Of a DNA stretch of 64,000 nt, positions 57,025 through 64,000 are shown piece by piece. The stretch lies in NCBI GenBank assembly GCA_017503015.1, contig JAFVTX010000047.1:1-64000 (forward strand), read 5' to 3'. The translations under genes and the position numbers were made by a program. The notes beneath the pieces are model-generated. The model did no database searches, was not told where the DNA came from, and saw only the letters and a program-made list of their open reading frames with translations. This DNA is from Fibrobacter sp. (GTDB taxonomy: Bacteria > Fibrobacterota > Fibrobacteria > Fibrobacterales > Fibrobacteraceae). Position 1 is the stretch's first letter; each line of letters starts with the position of its first letter.

Positions 57025-58071
57025 ATGCATAAATTTGACTATTCCTTCTTGAAAAATGGGATGTTGCCCGCAAATTTGGTCAATACGACATCCTCTATTG
57101 CGTCGTTAAAGACGATGGCATCATTCCGCAAGGAATCTCATCAGGAGATTTTCACGGAACTTGAATCTATCGCCAAGGTCCAGTCGGTTAAAAGTTCAAA
57201 TGCCATCGAGGGCATCATCACCAGTGACGACCGAATTGCGCAAATCGTGAATCAGAACAGCGCCCCGCTCAATCATGACGAAGCCGAAATCGCCGGTTAT
57301 CGTGACGCCCTTTCGCTTATCCATACCGGCTATAACGACATCCCTTTTTCTGTGCAGACGATGCTCTCCTTGCATCGGACGCTCCTCGCGCAAGTGGCTC
57401 AAAGCCGCGGAGGCGCGTTTAAGAACGAAGACAACGTGATTCTTGAAATTGACAAGTCGGGGACGCGCAAGATTCGTTTCGCTCCCGTTCGCGCAGCCCA
57501 AACACAAAAGGCAATGGAACAACTGGAACTCGCCTATATGGACGCTGTTGCGGATGATTCCATAAGTAAGCTATTGCTCATTCCGTGCGTGATGCTTGAT
57601 TTCCTGTGCATCCACCCATTCAGGGACGGGAACGGCAGAATGTCGCGGCTGCTCTCGCTCCTTCTTTTGTACAAGAACGGCTACGATGTTGGCAAGTACA
57701 TTTCGTACGAAGAGCAAATCAACAAGAACAAGTCGTGGTATTACGAATCGTTGCGTGAATCGTCCGTGAATTGGCACGAGAGCCGCAATGACTATTTCCC
57801 GTTTGTCCAGCATTTTTTAAGCATGCTTTACCAGTGCTATCAAGAATTAGACAAGCGCTTTGCAACGGTGAATTCAAACAAGATAACCAAAACATCCCGC
57901 ATTGAGGCGACAGTGCTGAACAGCCTTTTGCCGATATCGAAATCCGATATATGCAAGATTCTCCCTGATGTGAGCCCGACAACCGTCGAATATGTCTTGG
58001 GAAAGATGCTGAAAAGTGGAGTCGTCACGACAGTTGGCGCCGGGCGTGGCACGAAGTATCTGAGGAAGTAA
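57025..58071 (+). CDS. Fic-family AMP-transferase, class II type, with C-terminal winged helix
   Basis: A 348-residue protein; the ATG at 57025 has AAAAGG in front, while 21 upstream codons are open. The active site HPFRDGNGRMSR (H197-R208) is complete, so it should transfer AMP from ATP to target proteins. The N-terminal inhibitory helix carries S58-N-A-I-E62-G63, the S/T-x3-E-G/N motif of self-inhibited class II Fic proteins. Residues about 285-348 (RIEATVLNSLLPISKSDICKIL, VEYVLGKMLKSGVV, quoted in parts) form a winged helix that could bind the operator upstream. No antitoxin gene is adjacent. It is probably an auto-repressed regulator rather than a free toxin. Confidence 0.92.
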   Translation: MHKFDYSFLKNGMLPANLVNTTSSIASLKTMASFRKESHQEIFTELESIAKVQSVKSSNAIEGIITSDDRIAQIVNQNSAPLNHDEAEIAGYRDALSLIHTGYNDIPFSVQTMLSLHRTLLAQVAQSRGGAFKNEDNVILEIDKSGTRKIRFAPVRAAQTQKAMEQLELAYMDAVADDSISKLLLIPCVMLDFLCIHPFRDGNGRMSRLLSLLLLYKNGYDVGKYISYEEQINKNKSWYYESLRESSVNWHESRNDYFPFVQHFLSMLYQCYQELDKRFATVNSNKITKTSRIEATVLNSLLPISKSDICKILPDVSPTTVEYVLGKMLKSGVVTTVGAGRGTKYLRK

Positions 58072-58206
58072 TGGGGCCTCGTGATTTTCATATACTTTCT
58101 AGAGCATTTCGTTGAAGGATAATTGTGTCTTATCGTTTAACTTAGCGGGCTTTTGCAAAATTTAGATGTTTCATTTATATATTATTACTGATATGTTGGG
58201 TAAAGA

Positions 58207-58788
58207 ATGATGCGAAATTTCAAGATATTGCTAATTTTGTGTGTAGTCGTGTTGTTTTGGGGTTGTGGTAGTGACTGCGACAATCCTTTGAACCATTGTT
58301 ATGAAAGTGATGTTTCTCGAGATATGATAGAGATAAATCAATTTTCTATGGTTGCATTAGATTCTATAATTGCATTGAATGATTCGGCTAAAGATGATTA
58401 TACGGTAAGTGTTAAATCTCATTACTATGTTAGATATGATCATTATACAGACACTTATCATTCTGAAGAATATATTCCTTTTACAATAGAAACACCCTAT
58501 TCGCTAACTATATTCATGGATGTTTACGGATGTGATAATCCGAAATGTTCAAATGCGAAAAGAATTGTTTTTCATGATGAAGGTTATAATTATGTAGAAG
58601 CTTTGGATGAAACGTCTTTTTCGATTTCAAAGAACACTTCAGACTATTATTACGAAAAATTCGGTGAAAATTGTGAATTGGAAGTGGCTTTGTTTTTTAG
58701 ATTGAGAATAAATACATCTCGTATAAAAATAGATCTGAATGTTCAGGATGCCTCTGAAACTTGTGAAGTTGTTGATGAGGATTGGTGA
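58207..58788 (+). CDS. AT-rich lipoprotein of unknown function
   Basis: A 193-residue predicted lipoprotein with Met start at 58207 and a TATATT at 58178 upstream. The signal peptide MMRNFKILLILCVVVLFWGCG has Cys near 20. The mature protein is rich in Tyr, Asp and Ser and lacks known motifs; a C-x-x...C pattern near residues 115-120 (YGCDNPKCSNAK) may be a disulfide. Base composition is more AT-rich than the neighbouring housekeeping genes. The stop TGA overlaps the ATG of the next gene (TGATG), so both are coupled. Confidence 0.72.
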   Translation: MMRNFKILLILCVVVLFWGCGSDCDNPLNHCYESDVSRDMIEINQFSMVALDSIIALNDSAKDDYTVSVKSHYYVRYDHYTDTYHSEEYIPFTIETPYSLTIFMDVYGCDNPKCSNAKRIVFHDEGYNYVEALDETSFSISKNTSDYYYEKFGENCELEVALFFRLRINTSRIKIDLNVQDASETCEVVDEDW

Positions 58789-60725
58789 TGCTAAAGTTTT
58801 GTTTCGTTATTTTCTTGACCTTGCTATGCTCTTGTTCGAATATTGATGATATTGATGTTGTTCAGGCACCAAGGTATCACGTTCCAGAATATTCCTTGCA
58901 AAATCGAAATCCGTATGGGTTTATTTGTGTACCGAAATGGAAGGATTTTTATTTTGTTCATGATTCGGTGTTTCTTGTTCAGCTGGATGAATATTTAAAC
59001 GAAAAAAATGTTTTTATTGGCGAATTTTCTAACGAACATAATTGGTATGGGTGTGATCAAAGTACGGAATTTAATTTTCATGATGTAAATTTAAATGGCC
59101 CCTATGTACGTTTTGATGTAAAGGGATATTTCATAAATCATGATTCTGTCAAAGTTGAAGCCACACTTAGCTATTTTGCTGATATGTGGTATGAAGATCA
59201 TGTTTATATAAGTCTTAGTTCTACTGTACAAAGAAAACGTGTGGAAAATCTTGCCCAAAACGAAGCGTATCCATTACAAGTTGCAAAAATTGTGGCAGAC
59301 AAGGAGTATTCAGAAGATGGAAGGCCTTTTTCAAAAACGGATGAGGAAATGTGGATGGCCTATGTGGACTTGAATTTTTTTGTTGAACATTTGTTTTTCC
59401 AGGCCGATGATTTGGCAGACAATGGTAAGTTTGATGATGATGAAAAAGTCCCGACTTTAATTGTTGATTCGGTTTTAGCAAATGTCAAATCCATTTCTGA
59501 CGATTATGCAAAGTCATACAAATTGCCAGTTTGCAATGGGGATTCTTTAGAGTCTATTGTTCGAAATAAGGAAAGTCTTTTTAATGGGAAAAAAATGGTC
59601 TGTTCGTTCTCTTTTTGGCGTTTAGAAGAACCAATGGAGGATTCTTTGGGCGCTTGCACAAGTTATAATTATGGCGATTTGATTGATAAAGGCGATAGGT
59701 TGGTTTATATCTGTGATAGTATAGATCGCGGATGGCGAATGGCTGCATATGATGAGATACTTGATTTTCGATATCGCAACTGTTCTGTTGATAATGTTGG
59801 AGATACCTTGATTATGAATGATAGTGTGGTCTACATTTGTAATGAAAAAACGAATAAGTGGCAACTTGCTAATTTTGATGAATTGATGGATCTTCGGTTG
59901 GGTGAATGTGGTAAGGAATTGCGGCGCTATGAAAAGTATCGTGACAATCTTTATTATTGTGCTAAAAATGGTTTGTGGGAAAAAATTTCCCAGAAAGAAT
60001 TTGATGTTGGTAAATGCTATGATGATGTTGCTGCAGGAACACTAAAAAAATACGAAAATACGGTGATACTTTGCTCGTTTAATAAAGGCTCGCCTGATTG
60101 GGTGCTTGCACCAGACTCGCTCATGATGCCGTTTCTGAATTCTTTAGGTGATTCAGTTGCTAAGCAAACTGAAACGTTGGGACGAGATAGCGTCGAATTC
60201 TTTTGTGCGGGTAGAACGGGGTGTGTATATGCGGATGTTGATTCCATATATGACAAAAAATCTGGGTTAGGATATAGTACTATTTCCTATGGAGGAATGC
60301 TGTGGATGAAAGGACAGCCGCAAAACGCCTTCGTTGATTCAACCGGATCGTTTGATTTTTTCGAGAAATATTTAAAAGATGATATTGTTACGCTGAATGT
60401 TGTTGAAAGTGAGTACTATTACACATTTGAAGTTGCGCAAGAACAATGCCCTGTCGGATTTCATATTCCTGATACAACGGAATGGAAACGTTTTATGATG
60501 GGGGTTGACGAAGGGGCTATTCGGGATAAAAAATATACTCATATTTATTTTGTTTTAACTCCTGATAAAATTGAAAATTTGTATACCCAAACAATTTCGG
60601 CTTCTTGGACGAGTACAAGGGAAAATGATAAAAACGTTTATTGCCTTGTGAATTCTTCTTTTGTGGAATGCCCTATAAATGCCTACCCGATTGGTACCTC
60701 ATGCATGAAAAACGTTGTTGATTAG
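58788..60725 (+). CDS. FISUMP-domain lipoprotein with four internal 40-residue repeats
   Basis: A 645-residue predicted lipoprotein starting inside the stop of the previous gene. The lipobox is LLCSCS (Cys near 17). Residues about 280-450 hold four repeats of about 40 residues of the type C...Y/VYICx...W...DE (NYGDLIDKGDRLVYICDSID, NDSVVYICNEKTNKW, YRDNLYYCAKNGLWEK, YENTVILCSFNKGSPDW). Residues about 500-645 match the FISUMP domain (GMLWMKGQPQN, CPVGFHIPDTTEWKRF). Such repeat-plus-FISUMP proteins are a Fibrobacter hallmark, probably at the cell surface. The gene is AT-rich like its partner. Confidence 0.85.
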   Translation: MLKFCFVIFLTLLCSCSNIDDIDVVQAPRYHVPEYSLQNRNPYGFICVPKWKDFYFVHDSVFLVQLDEYLNEKNVFIGEFSNEHNWYGCDQSTEFNFHDVNLNGPYVRFDVKGYFINHDSVKVEATLSYFADMWYEDHVYISLSSTVQRKRVENLAQNEAYPLQVAKIVADKEYSEDGRPFSKTDEEMWMAYVDLNFFVEHLFFQADDLADNGKFDDDEKVPTLIVDSVLANVKSISDDYAKSYKLPVCNGDSLESIVRNKESLFNGKKMVCSFSFWRLEEPMEDSLGACTSYNYGDLIDKGDRLVYICDSIDRGWRMAAYDEILDFRYRNCSVDNVGDTLIMNDSVVYICNEKTNKWQLANFDELMDLRLGECGKELRRYEKYRDNLYYCAKNGLWEKISQKEFDVGKCYDDVAAGTLKKYENTVILCSFNKGSPDWVLAPDSLMMPFLNSLGDSVAKQTETLGRDSVEFFCAGRTGCVYADVDSIYDKKSGLGYSTISYGGMLWMKGQPQNAFVDSTGSFDFFEKYLKDDIVTLNVVESEYYYTFEVAQEQCPVGFHIPDTTEWKRFMMGVDEGAIRDKKYTHIYFVLTPDKIENLYTQTISASWTSTRENDKNVYCLVNSSFVECPINAYPIGTSCMKNVVD

Positions 60726-60793
60726 AATCGAAAAAAAAGTTCGTGTGTGGTTTTTTTCTAAATTATCCTTCCGTAACAGTAAAGGATACGCTT

Positions 60794-62086
60794 ATGAATA
60801 TTCTCGTCGTTGGTAGCGGTGGTCGCGAACATGCCATCGCTCTTGCAGTCAAGAAGTCGCCGCTGTGCGACGCTCTCGTGTGCGCTCCGGGCAACCCGGG
60901 CATGGCTAACCTCGGCAAGTGCGTGCCGGTGGATGTAGCCGACCCGAAGGCCATTGCCGACCTCGCCGTAGCAGAGCATATCGACCTCGCGGTCATCGGC
61001 CCCGAAATTCCGCTGGTCGCTGGCGTAGTGGATGAATTCCGCCGTCGCGGGCTGCGCGCTTTCGGCCCGACTGCGGCTGCTGCCGCGCTCGAAGGCTCCA
61101 AGGCCTTCAGCAAGGATATCATGAAGAAGTACAACGTGCCGACGGCCGCCTTCGAGACCTTCACCGATCTCGCCTCCGCCAAGAAGTTCCTCGCCGAACA
61201 CCCGGCTCCGATCGTGGTGAAGGCGTCGGGCCTCGCTGCGGGCAAGGGCGCTATCGTTTGCATGACCGACAAGGAAGCGAACGACGCTGTCGAAGAAATG
61301 CTCGGCGACAAGGCCGTCTTCGGCGAATCCGGCAAGACGGTGGTGATTGAAGAATTCATGGACGGCGAAGAAGCCTCCATCTTCGTGGTTTGCGACGGCA
61401 AGGACTATGTGATTCTCTCTTCTGCCCAGGACCACAAGCGCGTCTTTGACGACGACAAGGGCCCGAACACGGGCGGCATGGGCGCCTACAGCCCGGCTCC
61501 GGTCGTGACGGACGCTCTCCTCGAGGTCGTGAAAAAGACGATTATCGAACCGACCCTCAAGGGCATGGCCGCCGAAGGCAAGCCTTACACGGGCGTGCTC
61601 TACGTGGGCATCATGGTGACTGCGAAGGGCCCGAAGGTCGTGGAATACAACTGCCGCCTCGGCGACCCCGAATGCCAGATTGTGCTTCCGCTCTATGACG
61701 GCGATGTGCTCGCGTTGTTCGACGCTGCCGAAAAGGGCGAACTCGCCAAACTAAACGCTCCGAAGGCGACCAAGGGTAGCTCCGCAATCGTGGTGCTTGC
61801 AAGTGCCGGTTATCCGGGCTCTTACGAAAAGGGCAAGGTCGTGACGGGTATCGAAGAAGCCGAAAAGAACGGCGCCCAGGTGCTCCATGCCGGTACCAAG
61901 ATGGTGGACGGCAAGCTGGTCACGAACGGTGGCCGCGTGTTCGGCGTGGTGGGCCATGGCGAAACGCTCCAGGCCGCTCTCGACATCGCTTACGAAGCCG
62001 CCGAAAAGGTTCAGTTCGAAGGCAAGTTCTACCGCAAGGACATCGGCAAGAAGGGTTTGGCCCGTCTCGCCAAGATGGCGAAATAA
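60794..62086 (+). CDS. purD: Phosphoribosylamine-glycine ligase (GARS)
   Basis: A 430-residue ATP-grasp enzyme for step 2 of purine synthesis, joining glycine to phosphoribosylamine. The ATG at 60794 with AAAGGATACGCTT is chosen over 17 upstream codons. Motifs: N-domain MNILVVGSGGREHAIALAV, ATP-grasp segment VVKASGLAAGKGAIVC, EEFMDGEEASIFVVCDG, PVVTD..., EYNCRLGDPECQIVLPLYDGD (Mg-binding Glu/Asn) and GVVGHGETLQAALDIAYEAAEKV. Length is normal. Codon use is strongly biased. purE follows 11 bp later. Confidence 0.97.
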   Translation: MNILVVGSGGREHAIALAVKKSPLCDALVCAPGNPGMANLGKCVPVDVADPKAIADLAVAEHIDLAVIGPEIPLVAGVVDEFRRRGLRAFGPTAAAAALEGSKAFSKDIMKKYNVPTAAFETFTDLASAKKFLAEHPAPIVVKASGLAAGKGAIVCMTDKEANDAVEEMLGDKAVFGESGKTVVIEEFMDGEEASIFVVCDGKDYVILSSAQDHKRVFDDDKGPNTGGMGAYSPAPVVTDALLEVVKKTIIEPTLKGMAAEGKPYTGVLYVGIMVTAKGPKVVEYNCRLGDPECQIVLPLYDGDVLALFDAAEKGELAKLNAPKATKGSSAIVVLASAGYPGSYEKGKVVTGIEEAEKNGAQVLHAGTKMVDGKLVTNGGRVFGVVGHGETLQAALDIAYEAAEKVQFEGKFYRKDIGKKGLARLAKMAK

Positions 62087-62097
62087 GAGGTAACAAA

Positions 62098-62571
62098 ATG
62101 GATTTGAAAGAAAATGCAAAGGTCGGTATCGTTGCGGGTAGCAAGTCCGACCAGGAAACTGTAGATAAAATCACCGCCGTGCTCGACGGCTTTGGCATCG
62201 TGTGGGAATTCAACATTCTCTCCGCGCACCGCACCCCGAACGCCACCGCGAAGTATGCTCGTGAAGCCGCCGGGCGAGGCCTCCAGGTCCTCATCGGTGT
62301 CGCAGGCCTCGCTGCAGCCCTTCCGGGCGTGCTCGCAGGGCACACAATTCTTCCCGTTATCGGCCTGCCCTGCGCCGGCGGCCCGCTCAACGGTGTCGAT
62401 GCCCTGCACTCTATCGTGCAGATGCCCCCGGGAATCCCGGTGGCCACGGTCGGCATCGGCAACGGCAAGAATGCCGGTTACCTCGCCGCCCACATCGTCG
62501 CCATCGCAGACCCTGCAGTTCGCGAAAAGCTCGTCGCCTACCGCAAGGGCCTCGGAGACATCGAAGGCTAG
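62098..62571 (+). CDS. purE: 5-(carboxyamino)imidazole ribonucleotide mutase
   Basis: A 157-residue enzyme converting N5-CAIR to CAIR in purine synthesis. The nucleotide-binding loop VGIVAGSKSDQETV, the SAHRTPNATAKYA motif with the catalytic His, and LAAALPGVLAGHTILPVIGLP identify PurE class I. RBS GAGGT is 7 nt from the ATG. The stop TAG forms the first bases of a 7-bp tandem repeat. It is coupled to purD by an 11-bp gap. No purK is in view. Confidence 0.96.
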   Translation: MDLKENAKVGIVAGSKSDQETVDKITAVLDGFGIVWEFNILSAHRTPNATAKYAREAAGRGLQVLIGVAGLAAALPGVLAGHTILPVIGLPCAGGPLNGVDALHSIVQMPPGIPVATVGIGNGKNAGYLAAHIVAIADPAVREKLVAYRKGLGDIEG

Positions 62572-62603
62572 TGGTTAGTGGTTGGTGGTTAGTGGTTAGG
62601 AAT
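62569..62603. repeat. Heptanucleotide tandem array (5 units) at the purE stop
   Basis: Consecutive 7-mers read TAGTGGT, TAGTGGT, TGGTGGT, TAGTGGT, TAGGAAT. The array includes the purE stop and the GTG start candidates of the next gene. Confidence 0.7.
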
Positions 62604-63380
62604 AGCACTAAGTTTTGCTTCAAGGTCGCCGCGCTTGTGGCGGTCTTTGTTGCTGCATGTTTCGCTGGTGAGCCCAACCTTCCTGAGGTCCAAGCCCCGT
62701 GGATGAAGGGCGAAAAGCTGACTTTCAGCCTTAGCTGGGGTTTTGTTACGGCGGGTTATGCGACTTTAGAGGTTAAACCGATAGCCGATGGAAAAACGGA
62801 GTTTCTCACTTTTGCCACCGGCAACAAGACTATCAACAAAATTTATCCGGTGGCTGACACCATTTACACCCGTGTGCGCAACAAGGGTCTTATGACCGAG
62901 GTATTCCGCAAACGGCTTCACGAAGGAAGTTACCACAACACATCCGTGATTCGCTTCGACCGCAAGGGCGAGAAGGCTTGGCTTTCGGACACCGTCTTTA
63001 CCGACATGAAAACTCGCAAGGTGAAGCGCTCTGCCGATACAGCAGTCGCCATTCAGGGAATGGAACACAGTATCATGTCGGCGTTCTACTTTGTGCGCAC
63101 GATGCCACTTACGGTGGGGGACACTTCCCGTTTTTCGGCGGTAAGCGGGAAAAAACGATACGAACTTAAGGTGGTGGTCCATGGTCACGAAACCCTGAAA
63201 ACGGACTTCGGCAAGCTTCAGACCATCAAAGTGGAACCCATGCTGGATGGGGATGGTATCTTCAATTCCAAGGGGCGCATCTTCATCTGGTTCACCGACG
63301 ACGATCGCCGAATCCCGGTGCTCATGGAGTGCGAAATAGCGCTTGGGTCTATAAAGGCGCGGCTGATTGAGCGAAAATAA
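62592..63380 (+). CDS. DUF3108-domain exported protein
   Basis: About 262 residues if the GTG at 62592 is used; another GTG at 62571 lies inside the purE stop and would add seven residues. The first part (KFCFKVAALVAVFVAACFAG) is a signal peptide. The rest fits the DUF3108 fold: APWMKGEKLTFSLSWGFVTAGYATLEV, the Y..V-x-D-x-I/T-Y strand, and the pairs of antiparallel strands ending RIFIWFTDDDRRIPVLMECEIALGSIKARL. DUF3108 proteins are predicted periplasmic or envelope proteins of unknown role. Neither start has an RBS because the upstream DNA is a heptamer repeat, so the exact start is uncertain. Confidence 0.8.
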   Translation: MVRNSTKFCFKVAALVAVFVAACFAGEPNLPEVQAPWMKGEKLTFSLSWGFVTAGYATLEVKPIADGKTEFLTFATGNKTINKIYPVADTIYTRVRNKGLMTEVFRKRLHEGSYHNTSVIRFDRKGEKAWLSDTVFTDMKTRKVKRSADTAVAIQGMEHSIMSAFYFVRTMPLTVGDTSRFSAVSGKKRYELKVVVHGHETLKTDFGKLQTIKVEPMLDGDGIFNSKGRIFIWFTDDDRRIPVLMECEIALGSIKARLIERK

Positions 63381-63509
63381 GGCGGCAATTCTGCAAAAAA
63401 TGCTGGTTTTTATGAAAATTCAAAGGTTAAAGCAACTTTTACACTTGGTGAATGGATAAATCTCGCTAAAAAAGTTATATTCCAAAGGCGATTTATAATC
63501 AGAGGCGTT

Positions 63510-64000
63510 ATGCTTAAAAAAATGTGTTTGACTTTGTGCTTGACGGCATTTCTCGCGTGGGCGCAAGACGACGAGTTTGACGATAGTGATTTTGTTTCTG
63601 CAGGTAATTCTGCTGCGACGACCGAAGCATCTAGTGAATCTGGATCAAGCGATGATGAATTCGAGGAAGTGGAGGATTCTCACTTAAGTCGTTCCAAGAG
63701 AGAGGATATGGAGGCTCGCAAAAAGTTTGAAGAAGATCAGCGGGCTGATGAATATGCTAACTCCTTGCGTCGTCGTGACTGGCTTAAGGATCGTCTGATG
63801 CTGGAAATCGGTATGGGTGCTCGCTATCCGTTCATGGGCGAAACTGGAATGGGTATGGGATTCGGTGCCGGTGCTGAATATATCACTCGTTGGCATATTG
63901 GTTTATATGGATCCTTCGGCTTTTTGCCCAAGGGAACGGATAGCGATTTTGATGATATTGAGCTTGAGGGTGGAACCGGATATAAGGTTGGTTTGAACTA
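63510..64000 (+). CDS. Outer-membrane-type protein, 3' end outside the window
   Basis: The frame runs from ATG 63510 (AGAGG in front, TATATT near 63477) to the window end, giving 163 residues. The signal peptide MLKKMCLTLCLTAFLAWAQ is followed by an acidic Ser/Asp/Glu-rich segment (about 20-70), a charged helix (SKREDMEARKKFEEDQRADE) and then Gly/aromatic strands (MLEIGMGARYPFMGETGMGMGFGAG, HIGLYGSFGFLP, quoted in parts) typical of an eight-stranded outer-membrane barrel. Family not determinable from this part. Confidence 0.72.
   Translation, partial: MLKKMCLTLCLTAFLAWAQDDEFDDSDFVSAGNSAATTEASSESGSSDDEFEEVEDSHLSRSKREDMEARKKFEEDQRADEYANSLRRRDWLKDRLMLEIGMGARYPFMGETGMGMGFGAGAEYITRWHIGLYGSFGFLPKGTDSDFDDIELEGGTGYKVGLN

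Noticed and set aside
1-64000. tRNA, rRNA or CRISPR elements
   Set aside because: No cloverleaf with a TTC-A-A T-arm and CCA-like acceptor, no conserved rRNA blocks and no regularly spaced repeats longer than 20 bp were noticed by eye. A tRNAscan or Infernal run would be decisive.

Overview
The window looks like a chromosome segment of a Fibrobacter-type bacterium (phylum Fibrobacterota, fibre-degrading gut lineage). The evidence is the combination of secreted plant cell-wall enzymes with serine-rich linkers and a shared C-terminal tail (GH9, GH74, PL11, two PL1), two lipoproteins carrying the Fibrobacter succinogenes major paralogous domain, a TIGR02147-type regulator, and a TIGR02172-like kinase domain. 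These family names come from memory of the families, not from a search. No rRNA, tRNA or CRISPR array was seen.

Layout. 1-1.2 kb: the end of a Y-family DNA polymerase and a YolD-like partner. 1.3-7.2 kb: convergent GH9 cellulase and GH74 xyloglucanase genes, then an EamA transporter. 7.4-9.9 kb: glucokinase and a DEAD-box helicase. 10-16.9 kb: a repeat-rich surface protein, a BASS-type transporter, KtrB/KtrA potassium uptake, a reverse rubrerythrin and an isolated nuoA. 16.9-22.2 kb: a lipoprotein, O-acetylhomoserine sulfhydrylase, and an aminotransferase-citrate synthase pair. 22.3-25.8 kb: an unusual adenylation-domain/kinase fusion coupled to an MFS exporter. 25.9 kb: a 28-codon membrane peptide. 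26.2-36.2 kb: a pectin locus (PL11, PL1, a lineage-specific regulator, PL1). 36-38.4 kb: a LamG lipoprotein and gene debris. 38.5-43 kb: ilvE, a DXS-like enzyme and a B12/radical-SAM protein with a small partner gene. 43.2-47.3 kb: a strip of unknown genes, including an AT-rich 780-residue protein and a broken NYN gene. 47.4-60.7 kb: a DUF4832-like lipoprotein, a phosphoesterase, a CDF transporter, several lipoproteins, small enzymes, and a Fic protein with an operator-like promoter. 60.8-64 kb: purD-purE, a DUF3108 protein and the start of an envelope protein.

Three regulatory patterns stand out. First, eight genes have the hexamer TATATT exactly 6-7 nt before the start codon and no Shine-Dalgarno sequence, and a ninth has TACATT in the same place. 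Genes with a longer leader do have a Shine-Dalgarno. This suggests a leaderless-mRNA promoter class. Second, nine intergenic sites carry degenerate tandem arrays of exactly 7-bp units, and six of them lie directly upstream of such promoters. Third, three pectin-degradation genes share a 16-bp palindrome (GTTGTCC-N2-GGACAAC type) upstream, which would define a pectin regulon. These, together with the adenylation-kinase/MFS pair, are the best candidates for undescribed biology.
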